This document shows positions 34,734 to 41,920 of a stretch of 64,000 nt of DNA, piece after piece. Location of the stretch: contig NZ_CP107995.1 in the NCBI RefSeq assembly GCF_036116635.1, forward strand, positions 1,612,001 through 1,676,000, in the 5' to 3' direction. This stretch comes from Amycolatopsis sp. NBC_00345 (GTDB lineage: Bacteria > Actinomycetota > Actinomycetes > Mycobacteriales > Pseudonocardiaceae). Numbering within the stretch: position 1 is the stretch's first letter; each line of letters opens with the position of its first letter. The position numbers were made by a program, and so were the translations under genes. Below the pieces are notes generated by a model, which saw nothing but the letters and a program-made list of their open reading frames with translations, was not told the origin of the DNA and did not search any database.

Positions 34734-35580
34734 CCCACACCTCCTTGCGCTGTGTCCACAGCAGCAGCGCCACGATGACCAGGAACGGGAGGAAGTACCG
34801 CAGCACCGACAGCCGGTCGGACTGGGCGACCGCGCCCTGGGCCATGCCCAGCACCAGCCCGCCCGCGACGGCGAGGTCGAGCCGCCGGAACCCGCCGAGC
34901 AGCGCGGCCGCGGCCGCCGGGACCACCAGCATGGCCAGCGACGTCGGGTCGTTCGACTGCGACGGCGCGACGATCGACACGGCGAGCGTCGCGATCACCC
35001 CGGTGACTGTCCAGACGCCGACCGACAGCGGCCGGGCCGGGATGCCCAGCAGCTCCGCCGTCGTCGGCCGCTCCGACAGCGCCCGCAGCCGGACGCCGAG
35101 CGTGGTGCGCGCCAGCACCGCCCGGCAGCCCAGCGCCACCAGCACGGCCAATACGACGGTGACCACGGTGACCTGGCTGACCACTACACCGCCGACGGTG
35201 AACGCCGGCCCGGCCAGCAGCGGGTGGAACGGCTGCGGCTTGGTGCCGAACAGGATGAACGCCAGCGAGATGAGCAGCAGGAGCACGGCGACGGTGACCG
35301 CCGACCGCGTCCCGGTGTCCGCCTCGGCGAGCCAGGTCGACACGATCCAGCCGAGCACCGCGCTCAGCGCGCCCCCGAGCACGATCCCGGCCACGGTGGC
35401 CAGCCACTCGGGGAGTCCTAAGTGGATCGAGAGGAACACGGCGACGTAGCAGCCGAACATCCCGGTGGCGGACTGCGCGAAGTTGACCACCCGCACCAGC
35501 CGCGACATCAGGGTCAGGCACACCGCGAGCACCGCGTAGAGCCCGCCGGCGGCCAGGCCGGCCAGAGCACCCTGCAGCAT
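34720..35580 (-). CDS. livH: Branched-chain-type ABC transporter permease (LivH)
   Basis: A 286-residue inner-membrane permease with about eight hydrophobic helices and the LivH start (LQGALAGLAAGGLYAVLAVC), MSRLVRVVNFAQSATGMFG, and the cytoplasmic loop TTLGVRLRALSERPTTAELLGI. The ATG at 35580 follows AGGAGG by 6 bases. The longer frame to 35826 enters the intergenic hairpin repeat and is rejected. It pairs with the fused LivM half to form the pore. Confidence 0.92.
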   Translation of the reverse strand: MLQGALAGLAAGGLYAVLAVCLTLMSRLVRVVNFAQSATGMFGCYVAVFLSIHLGLPEWLATVAGIVLGGALSAVLGWIVSTWLAEADTGTRSAVTVAVLLLLISLAFILFGTKPQPFHPLLAGPAFTVGGVVVSQVTVVTVVLAVLVALGCRAVLARTTLGVRLRALSERPTTAELLGIPARPLSVGVWTVTGVIATLAVSIVAPSQSNDPTSLAMLVVPAAAAALLGGFRRLDLAVAGGLVLGMAQGAVAQSDRLSVLRYFLPFLVIVALLLWTQRKEVWDAAR

Positions 35581-35603
35581 CGACGTCCTCCTGTTCTGAC
35601 GTG

Positions 35604-35655
35604 CCCTGAAGGCCACCTTGAGGGCATATACGACCCTGAAGGTGGCCTTCAGGGC
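35604..35655. repeat. Dispersed double-hairpin element, copy 1
   Basis: Two adjacent 21-base hairpins: CCCTGAAGG-cca-CCTTGAGGG at 35604-35624 and CCCTGAAGG-tgg-CCTTCAGGG at 35634-35654. The outer sequence also forms 18-base arms (35602-35619 with 35639-35656). It lies between the binding-protein gene and livH inside the operon. A nearly identical copy is at 47133-47184. Confidence 0.85.
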
Positions 35656-35680
35656 ATCACGGGCAGAGCGGGACTGGGGA

Positions 35681-36868
35681 TCAGGATTGGGGGATCCGCA
35701 GCCAGTCCCGCGCGGCCAGCTTCCACTGGTTGCTGCCGGTGGCCAGCTCGATCGGCCAGCCCGCGGTGTTGTCGTGGTGGGCGGCGGCCGGGCCGAACAG
35801 GTACGGCGTGCCCGCCATCGGGTCACTGACGGGTTTCATCTCGTGCAGCGCCTTGGTCACCGACTCGCGGGTGACGTCGCCCTTGATTCCCTTGATGACC
35901 TGAAGGAAGTACTTCGCCGCCAGATAACCACCCTGGGAGAACGCGGTCAGCGGGATCCGGTTCTTCGTCATCAGCTCGCGCCAGTCTTTCGTCTGTGGGC
36001 TGCCGGCGTCGGTGTACGGGTAGAACTCGGCGGGCACGTAGACCCCGGCGCCCGCGTCCGAGACCGCTTTGGCGTAGTTCTCGCTGTACACGCTGGTCAG
36101 CAGCAGCCACGTGACGTCGTTCCAGCCCTGGGCCTGCGCGGCCTTGAGCTGGCCGATCGAGTCGGGCTCCACCGGGTTGACCGTGATCGCCTTGCAGCCC
36201 GCGGCGCGGGCCTTGACGATCGAGGAGGTGTAGTCCGAGCCGCCGTAGGGCAGGGTCGAGTCGAGGTACTTCAGCTTCTTGCCGGTGATCCTGGTCCACT
36301 CGCCGATGGCCGCCTGGTACGCCGGGAGCGTGTTGCCCGCGATCTCCAGCAACGCGCAGATGTCGTTCAGCTTCAGCACTTCCGAGCCGTAGAGCAGGCT
36401 CAGCGTCATATCGTGGAACGGCCCGACGTTGGCCGGCGCGATGTTCGGGCTGGAGAAGCACGCCGGGTCGACGCCGATGCCCGGCACCGAAAGGATCTTC
36501 TGCTGCTCGTAGTACTTCGTGTTGATCTCGCACTCGATCAGGCTCGACGAGCCGACGAGCGCCACGGCCTCGTCGCCGCCGACCAGTTCACGCGCCGCTG
36601 CCGCGGCGGCCGCCGGGTCGCCCTTGTCGTCGATCGCGTGGTACTCGATCTTCCGGCCGTTGACACCGCCGGCGGCGTTGGCCGCGTCGAACACGGCTTT
36701 CGCGGCCTGCGACGCCTCCGGGAAGGTGGCTGCGCCGCTGAGCGCGTTGACCGAGCCGACCACGATCGGCCCGTCGGTGCCGGCTCCGGTCCCGGCGCAC
36801 CCGGCGGTGGCCAGCACCACGGCGAGTGTCAGCGCGGGCAGCGTCTTCCTGGTGAAGGTCTTTCTCAT
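35681..36868 (-). CDS. ABC transporter substrate-binding lipoprotein (Liv type)
   Basis: A 395-residue periplasmic-type binding protein anchored as a lipoprotein (signal with LATAGC lipobox, Cys ~24). The Peripla_BP_6 fold follows: VVGSVNALSGAATFPEASQAAKAVFDAANA; DDKGDPAAAAAAARELV; a final YFLQVIKGIKGDVTRESVTKAL. The context of amine and aromatic-acid catabolic genes suggests an aromatic amine or acid ligand rather than leucine (inference). The ATG at 36868 overlaps the preceding NTF2-like stop (ATGA). Confidence 0.92.
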   Translation of the reverse strand: MRKTFTRKTLPALTLAVVLATAGCAGTGAGTDGPIVVGSVNALSGAATFPEASQAAKAVFDAANAAGGVNGRKIEYHAIDDKGDPAAAAAAARELVGGDEAVALVGSSSLIECEINTKYYEQQKILSVPGIGVDPACFSSPNIAPANVGPFHDMTLSLLYGSEVLKLNDICALLEIAGNTLPAYQAAIGEWTRITGKKLKYLDSTLPYGGSDYTSSIVKARAAGCKAITVNPVEPDSIGQLKAAQAQGWNDVTWLLLTSVYSENYAKAVSDAGAGVYVPAEFYPYTDAGSPQTKDWRELMTKNRIPLTAFSQGGYLAAKYFLQVIKGIKGDVTRESVTKALHEMKPVSDPMAGTPYLFGPAAAHHDNTAGWPIELATGSNQWKLAARDWLRIPQS

Positions 36869-37257
36869 GACTGCTCCAAGGCGGCCACGACGGGCGCGGA
36901 GTCGACGATCTGCTCGAAGCTCACGACCACGCCCGCGGCGAACCGCCAGACGTGGGCGACGCGGGCGGTGAAGGACTTGCCGGTGCCGCGGTGGGTGCCG
37001 GTGTAGGTGCCGAGGCCGACCACGGTGTCGCCCGCGTCGAGCTGGTCGGCGAGGGTGAAGCGGTAGCCCTCCCAGTCCCGTCCGATCGCTTCGAAGACGT
37101 GCTCACGGACTTCGTCGGGGCCGGTATAGGTTCCGGCGTAAGGAAACCCGGCGGCCTCCGTCCACTTCGTACCGGTGCCGATCGGGGCGAGCATGCCGAC
37201 CAGGTCGCCGCGGTCGCTGGCCGCGTAGTGCGCGCTGATGACGTCCATATTGGACAC
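36865..37257 (-). CDS. SnoaL/NTF2-like protein in importer operon
   Basis: A 130-residue NTF2-fold protein (MDVISAHYAASDRGDLVGMLAPIGTGTKWTEAAG, split here as a domain start; later GLGTYTGTHRGTGKSFTARVAHVWRF). The GTG at 37257 is chosen for an AAGGAG 8 bases upstream; the ATG at 37248 is an alternative. It lies 13 bases after MoaF copy 2 and overlaps the binding protein. It could be a small enzyme acting on an imported substrate. Confidence 0.85.
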   Translation of the reverse strand: MSNMDVISAHYAASDRGDLVGMLAPIGTGTKWTEAAGFPYAGTYTGPDEVREHVFEAIGRDWEGYRFTLADQLDAGDTVVGLGTYTGTHRGTGKSFTARVAHVWRFAAGVVVSFEQIVDSAPVVAALEQS

Positions 37258-37270
37258 GGGGGAGGCTCCT

Positions 37271-38038
37271 TCAGACGGGCTGGGCGTCGGGGTAGGCGAC
37301 CGAGCCGAGGGGGTAGACGTGGCCGCCGGCGCGGGAGTGCTCGGACCGGCCGTCGCCGGTGAGGCCGAGGAAAACGCCGGTGGTGCGCAGCGCGTAACCG
37401 AGGTCGTGCAGCCACACGCTGGCCACCGCGATCCGGAACTCGCGGAAGCAGAACAGGTAAAGGCCGTCGGAGAACTTCCACACCGTGGACAGGTCCATGT
37501 CGCCGTGGCCGCGCTGCACGCCTTCGAGGCACTGCCAGGCATAACGCCCGGACGAGACGTAGACGTGCTCGTACAGGTGATCGGGGCTGTAGCGGTAGAG
37601 GTTGCGCTTGCCGATCAGGTCCCGCGACGGCCCGGGCGCGGTGCCGGACGGCGGGCCCCCGTCGATCGTCCCGGCCTGAAAGCTTTGGGACACCCGGGGA
37701 ACACCGTCGACCTCCTCGGCACCGATCACCGAGCGGACGGCGAGCGCGCGATGGGTCGAGGTCGAATAAACGACCGTCAGCGCTTCACCTTCGACGCTGG
37801 TGAGCGGCAGATTGACGAAGTACACGTCCTCGCGGACGGCGACGGCGTCGTAGGGATCCTTGACCCCGTTGCAGGTGGCGTGCTCCGCGTCTTCGAAGAC
37901 CAGCGCCAGTTCGGCGCCGTCGTCGAGGGTGACGGTGACCGAGCGGCCGGTGAGGTCGGCGTCGGGCAGGCGGTAGGTGGCGATGCCGGCGGCGAACTCG
38001 TCGTAGGTGCGCCAGCCGTCGGAAGGGGCTTCGGGCAT
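37271..38038 (-). CDS. moaF: MoaF-family protein, copy 2
   Basis: A 255-residue paralogue of the protein at 20972-21751. It has the same two-part plan and shared segments: N-half VTVTLDDGAELALVFEDAEH, C-half RNLYRYSPDHLYEHVYVSSG and YAWQCLEGVQRGHGDMD. It directly follows the AraC gene (39 bases) and precedes the NTF2-like and transporter genes. Its position in an importer operon, while copy 1 sits with the amine oxidase, argues for a role in handling the same amine-derived compounds. Confidence 0.82.
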   Translation of the reverse strand: MPEAPSDGWRTYDEFAAGIATYRLPDADLTGRSVTVTLDDGAELALVFEDAEHATCNGVKDPYDAVAVREDVYFVNLPLTSVEGEALTVVYSTSTHRALAVRSVIGAEEVDGVPRVSQSFQAGTIDGGPPSGTAPGPSRDLIGKRNLYRYSPDHLYEHVYVSSGRYAWQCLEGVQRGHGDMDLSTVWKFSDGLYLFCFREFRIAVASVWLHDLGYALRTTGVFLGLTGDGRSEHSRAGGHVYPLGSVAYPDAQPV

Positions 38039-38077
38039 GGCCTCATCGTCGGGCCGCGGGGCCCGCCCGGCGAGCGG

Positions 38078-39052
38078 TCACGCGCTGGGCGGCAAGAGCC
38101 GGTCGCTGACGGTCAACTCCCGGCGCAGTTCGCTCGGCGCGCGGCCGAACGCCGTTTTGAACACCCGGCTGAAATGCGCGGCGTCGACAAATCCCCACCG
38201 CGCGGCGATGGCCGCGACCGGGCGCCCGGCGTGCACCGGGTCGAGCAGGTCGCGGCGGCAGTGCTCGAGCCGCCGGGTCCGGATCCAGCCGGCCACGGTG
38301 GTGCCCTGCTCCTGGAACAGCCCGTGCAGGTGCCGGGTCGAGATGAAGTGCTCGGCGGCGATCCGCGCCGGGTTCAGCTCGGGGGAGTGCAGGTTCGCGT
38401 CGATGTGCGCGCGGATCCGGCGCATCAGCTCGTGGTGCGGGTCGGCGTGGGTGTGCGCGAGGTCGAGTTCGGTGGCGAGCATGGTGGCGAGCAGGTCGAC
38501 GGCGCTCTGCGCCAGCCGCGCGCCCGCCGGGCCGCCGAGCTGGTCGAGGTTGCTGCCGAGCTGGGCGAGGTAGGGCACGACGACGTTGCCGACGCCCTCC
38601 TTGCCCGACATGCGCACCGCGGTGAGCCGCCCGACGAGGTCGGCGGGCAGGTCGATCAGCCGCTGCGGGAACATCACCACGAGGGTGCGGAAGTCCTCTT
38701 CGAACACCAGCGAGTACGGCCGGTGGGTGTCATACAGCGCGACGTCGCCGGGCCGCAGCACGGCCTGCCGGTCGTCCTGTACCAGCAGGCCGGTGCCGGC
38801 CAGGATCAGGCTGAGCTTGTAGTAGCGGCGCTCTCCGCGCGCGATCAGCTCGGGCGTGCGCTCGACGACGTGCGCGGACGCGGTGATCTCGGAGACCTGC
38901 ACCTCGTCGGCGTTCGACGACCGGATCCGGCCGCGGAACCCGTCCCCGGCTCCGGCGGCGCCCGCGGTCACGTGCAACGGCACGAAGGACTGCGAAACCA
39001 CGGTGCGGAACTCGGTGAAGTCCCGGGCGATCAGGGTCGTGGGGGCGGTCAC
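38078..39052 (-). CDS. AraC-family regulator (FeaR-like)
   Basis: A 324-residue activator. The N-terminal ~180 residues match the AraC-binding-like domain of FeaR/NphR-type regulators (FTEFRTVVSQSFVPLHV; SLILAGTGLLVQDDRQAVLRPGDVALYDTHRPY). The C-terminal double helix-turn-helix includes FISTRHLHGLFQEQGTTVAGWIRTRRL and RWGFVDAAHFSRVFKTAFGRAPSELR. FeaR controls tyramine oxidase and phenylacetaldehyde dehydrogenase in enteric bacteria, so it probably activates the importer/MoaF operon and perhaps the oxidase genes. The GTG at 39052 is preferred. Confidence 0.88.
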   Translation of the reverse strand: MTAPTTLIARDFTEFRTVVSQSFVPLHVTAGAAGAGDGFRGRIRSSNADEVQVSEITASAHVVERTPELIARGERRYYKLSLILAGTGLLVQDDRQAVLRPGDVALYDTHRPYSLVFEEDFRTLVVMFPQRLIDLPADLVGRLTAVRMSGKEGVGNVVVPYLAQLGSNLDQLGGPAGARLAQSAVDLLATMLATELDLAHTHADPHHELMRRIRAHIDANLHSPELNPARIAAEHFISTRHLHGLFQEQGTTVAGWIRTRRLEHCRRDLLDPVHAGRPVAAIAARWGFVDAAHFSRVFKTAFGRAPSELRRELTVSDRLLPPSA

Positions 39053-39077
39053 GGGGCACCTCACAGCGTCGGGAGTG

Positions 39078-39100
39078 TCGTATACGATAAGCGATACGAT
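39078..39100. promoter_or_regulatory. TCGTATACGA palindrome and ATACGAT direct repeat before AraC gene
   Basis: A perfect 10-base palindrome TCGTATACGA (39078-39087) overlaps a direct repeat ATACGAT (39082-39088 and 39094-39100; 12-base period). It lies 26-48 bases upstream of the AraC GTG. The same heptamer occurs before the FAA-RraA gene at 14202-14208, suggesting one regulator may see both. Confidence 0.5.
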
Positions 39101-39162
39101 CCTCGCCGACAATGCTCCCGCGGTACCGGTCCGGCTACGCCCGGTGGCGCCGGGCCGGCCGA

Positions 39163-40101
39163 TCAGGCCCCGGTCCACCCGGTGCGGCGCAGCCAGTCCT
39201 CGAAGGTCAGCAAGCCGGGGTGCAGGCGGCGCAGGAGGGTGATGTCCCGGTCACGGCTGAAGACGTCCCGGTCGCCGAAGAACCGGAACATCGCCGCGTA
39301 GTCGTGGCCGGAATCGGGGATCGCGGCGCGCAGGTCGTCGTGCGACATCGGGGTGTAGGCGCAAGGTCGGCCCGTGACCCGCTCGAAGGCGGCGGCGATC
39401 TGGTCGCCGGTCAGGCTGTCGCCGATCACCGCGAGGTCGCGGGCGCCCCAGGACTGCCAGTGGCCGAACATGTGGACGGCGAACCAGGCGATGTCGTCGA
39501 GGGCGACGAGCGGGTAACGGGCGGCGCCGAGGGGGAGCTCGAAGGTCAGGCCGCCCCGGCCGTCCGGCCGGGGAGCGAGCCGGTCGCGCAGGTTTTCGAA
39601 GTACGGCGCCGTGGTCAGCACCGAAACGTGGTTCGTGTACCAGCCGTCGGGCTCCTGGCGGAGCATCTCCTCCGACCGCATCAGGCCGATGTGCGCGGCG
39701 ACCGCGGCCTTGCTGTCGAAGTGCGGGACGGGGTGGCCGGTCAGCGTCACCGCGCTGTCCAGCGACGACCAGATGAACCGCTCCACGCCCGCTCGGTGCG
39801 CGGCGGCCAGCAGGGCCAGGCCTTGCCGGTATTCGCCCACGGCGCTGCCCGTCGCGAAGAAGTCGGTGTTGGCGAACACGGTGTCGGTCTTTTCGACCAA
39901 GGCGTCGATGTCCGCCAGGTCGGAGCGGAGCAGCTCGATGCGGCCGGGCGCAGTGGCGGCGAGTTCGGTGGCGTGGGCCGACTCGGGATCGCGGGTGGGG
40001 ACGATGACGGTGGCGGTGTCGTTGCCGCTGGTGGTGAGCAGGCGGTGGACCACGCGGCGGCCCATCGCCCCGGTGCCGCCGACGACGAGGATGCGGTTCA
40101 T
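39163..40101 (-). CDS. NmrA-family NAD(P)-binding protein
   Basis: A 312-residue atypical SDR/NmrA-like protein. It has the N-terminal Rossmann motif ILVVGGTGAMGRRVVHRLL, FIWSSLDSAVTLTGHPVPHFDSK (given as the active-site region) and the C-terminal WFAVHMFGHWQSWGARDLAVIGDSLTG. The usual catalytic Tyr-x-x-x-Lys is absent, as in NmrA redox sensors, although some members are reductases. The ATG overlaps the deacetylase stop (ATGA), so the two are co-expressed. Confidence 0.85.
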   Translation of the reverse strand: MNRILVVGGTGAMGRRVVHRLLTTSGNDTATVIVPTRDPESAHATELAATAPGRIELLRSDLADIDALVEKTDTVFANTDFFATGSAVGEYRQGLALLAAAHRAGVERFIWSSLDSAVTLTGHPVPHFDSKAAVAAHIGLMRSEEMLRQEPDGWYTNHVSVLTTAPYFENLRDRLAPRPDGRGGLTFELPLGAARYPLVALDDIAWFAVHMFGHWQSWGARDLAVIGDSLTGDQIAAAFERVTGRPCAYTPMSHDDLRAAIPDSGHDYAAMFRFFGDRDVFSRDRDITLLRRLHPGLLTFEDWLRRTGWTGA

Positions 40102-40922
40102 GACTTCCTTCCTTGGTGGGTGAGCACGTGCTCGGCGGCCTGCGCGTGGGTGGCGACCCAGACGTCGCCGGAAGCGCGGACGTGGTCGAGGATCTGGGCG
40201 ACCAAACCCGCGAGGAGCGGCCGGCCGCCGACATGGGCGTGGACGGTGAGCCGGAAAACGCCGGGGCCGGGGGCGGCGAGCAGCTGATCCAGCAGCTCCC
40301 GGTGCAGGTCGCGGTAGGCGTGCGGGCTCGTCGCGCCGTCGCGGACGTCGGAGTGGTCGCTGTGCATGAGCGAGACCAGCGGGCCGTGGGCGGTGGGCAG
40401 GACCTGGGGGAGGTCGTGGTCGCTGTGGTCGCCGGTCCAGCGGTAGCCGGCCTCGGTGAGCAGGCCGGAGGTGTGCCTCGACCCGGTGGCACGCGGGCTC
40501 ATCCAGCCGGTCGGGCGAACGCCGGTGACCCGGCTGAGGATTTCGGTGCAGCGGCGGATGTTGTCCCGCTCGGCGTCGAGGCCGAGCATCGCCGGCACGA
40601 TCTCCTGGGCCCAGGAGTGCGCGGCGATTTCGTGCCCCGCTTCGTGCACGGCCGCGACGGTGCCGGGGTGCCGCTCGGCGACGAGGCCGTTGACGCCGAA
40701 GGTGGCGGGCAGGTCGCCGAGGACGTCGAGCAGCCGCGGGACGCCGGTGGTGACGCCGTAGTCCACCCAGGACGTGCTGTGGGTGTCGTCGACGCCCGGC
40801 AACGGCCACGCCGCGGCCATCGGCGCGTAGGCGGGCCAGTGCCCGGGCGACCACAGCTCCACCGCGACCGTGACCAGCACGGCGACCTTCCGCCCGCCCG
40901 GCCAGCCGATCCCTGCTGTCAT
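40098..40922 (-). CDS. Polysaccharide deacetylase-fold hydrolase (PuuE-like)
   Basis: A 274-residue NodB-homology protein. Recognisable parts are the strand VAVLVTVAVELWSPG, FGVNGLVAERHP, the metal motif HEIAAHSWAQE, and a final FRLTVHAHVGGRPLLAGLV. It resembles the PuuE allantoinase-like subgroup that acts on cyclic amides or small N-acyl compounds rather than chitin. It is divergent from the HxlR gene across a palindrome and is probably HxlR-controlled together with the NmrA gene. Confidence 0.85.
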   Translation of the reverse strand: MTAGIGWPGGRKVAVLVTVAVELWSPGHWPAYAPMAAAWPLPGVDDTHSTSWVDYGVTTGVPRLLDVLGDLPATFGVNGLVAERHPGTVAAVHEAGHEIAAHSWAQEIVPAMLGLDAERDNIRRCTEILSRVTGVRPTGWMSPRATGSRHTSGLLTEAGYRWTGDHSDHDLPQVLPTAHGPLVSLMHSDHSDVRDGATSPHAYRDLHRELLDQLLAAPGPGVFRLTVHAHVGGRPLLAGLVAQILDHVRASGDVWVATHAQAAEHVLTHQGRKS

Positions 40923-40970
40923 GCGCTTTCCCCTCTCCGGTGGCTCCTGCCGGAGACGTTAGAGAGGAGG

Positions 40971-40990
40971 CAGGAACCTCCAGGTTCCTG
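40971..40990. promoter_or_regulatory. Palindromic operator before the HxlR gene
   Basis: CAGGAACCT-CC-AGGTTCCTG is a perfect inverted repeat (9-base arms, 2-base centre). It lies in the 89-base gap between the divergent deacetylase (start 40922) and HxlR (start 41012) genes. It is the obvious HxlR binding site. Confidence 0.75.
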
Positions 40991-41011
40991 GCGGCGGGCT
41001 ACCGTCGGGGG

Positions 41012-41356
41012 GTGCGTGCGTACTCCGGCAGCGTCTTCCTCGCCGACTGCCCGGCCCGGCTGGCGATCGAGATCATCGCCGACAAGTGGGCCGTGGTCGT
41101 CCTTTTCGCGTTGAGCCGGGCGCCCTGCCGGCACGGCGAACTGGTCGGCCTGATCGGCGGGATCTCGCGGAAGGTGCTGACCCAGACCCTCCGGCGGCTG
41201 CAGGGCTACGGCCTGGTCGACCGCCACGCCGCGGGCGGGAAGGTCGAGTACGCGCTGACCGGCCTCGGCCGGACGCTGGTGGAGCCGATCGGCGTGCTGA
41301 CCGAGTGGGCCCACGTGCACGGCGGGGCCGTGGTGGAGTTCCGGGATGCTCGGTGA
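41012..41356 (+). CDS. HxlR-family winged-helix regulator
   Basis: A 114-residue HxlR/MarR-like regulator. Cys at SGSVFLADCPARLAIEIIADKW is typical of redox- or aldehyde-sensing members. The winged helix includes FALSRAPCRHGELVGLIGGISRKVLTQTLRRLQ. The GTG at 41012 is chosen because the domain begins there. It probably senses an electrophile and controls the divergent NmrA/deacetylase pair through the palindrome. Confidence 0.88.
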   Translation: MRAYSGSVFLADCPARLAIEIIADKWAVVVLFALSRAPCRHGELVGLIGGISRKVLTQTLRRLQGYGLVDRHAAGGKVEYALTGLGRTLVEPIGVLTEWAHVHGGAVVEFRDAR

Positions 41357-41363
41357 TTCAGGT

Positions 41364-41409
41364 CTCGTGAGTGTTTATGACGGTTAGAACCGTCATAAAC
41401 ACTCACGAG
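41364..41409. terminator. Bidirectional terminator hairpin
   Basis: A perfect 22-base stem (CTCGTGAGTGTTTATGACGGTT and its complement) with a 2-base loop. It sits between the convergent HxlR gene (stop 41356) and membrane protein gene (stop 41412) and can end transcription from both sides. The inner half is AT-rich. Confidence 0.85.
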
Positions 41410-41411
41410 GC

Positions 41412-41876
41412 TTACTGCGCGCGGCCCGGGCGTCCGGCCAGTCCGGTGGCCGCGGCCAGCGCCGCCAGGCAGGCGGTCGCGATGAAGAGGTTGGGGTCGA
41501 GGCCGAGCACCTTCGGCGTCTGGTCCTTGAACTCCTCGTCCACCAAGGTGGTGCCCGGGAAGAGCGTGGCGCCGTACATGCCCAGCCAAGGGGTGGACAT
41601 GATCGCCGCCGCGGTCAGCAGGTTGCGGTCCGGGTCGCCCTTCTTGGCCGCGAGCAGCGCCAGCCCGCCGGCGCCCAGCAGCTGGCTCATGACGATGTAC
41701 TGGGCGTCGTGGAACTTGGCGTGGCCCGGCCACCGGGGGTTGCGCAGGTGCTGGCGAGCGGTCCGCGGCACCAGGAAGTCCGCCGTCAGCGCGCCGACGG
41801 TGGTCGTCGCGCCGACCAGTCCGACCAGGAACCGGGCGGCTGACTTCTTCCTGCTCCGAACACTGCGTGGTTTCAT
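41412..41876 (-). CDS. Small integral membrane protein (DUF-type)
   Basis: A 154-residue protein with a basic start (KPRSVRSRKKSA) and about four hydrophobic segments (FLVGLVGATTTVGALTADFL; QLLGAGGLALLAA; LTAAAIMSTPWLGMYGATLF; FIATACLAALAAATGLAG). A conserved-looking NPRWPGHAKFHDAQYI loop suggests a known uncharacterised membrane family. The ATG at 41876 is chosen; GGAGGT lies a little far upstream. Confidence 0.7.
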   Translation of the reverse strand: MKPRSVRSRKKSAARFLVGLVGATTTVGALTADFLVPRTARQHLRNPRWPGHAKFHDAQYIVMSQLLGAGGLALLAAKKGDPDRNLLTAAAIMSTPWLGMYGATLFPGTTLVDEEFKDQTPKVLGLDPNLFIATACLAALAAATGLAGRPGRAQ

Positions 41877-41920
41877 GGCGACCAGGAAAGCACCTCCACC
41901 TTGCTTGAGGTCAAGCCCGG

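Noticed and set aside
37238..39301. 687-codon plus-strand frame opposite MoaF and AraC genes
   Set aside because: Shadow frame with Gln/Val/Arg-rich composition and no recognised domain.
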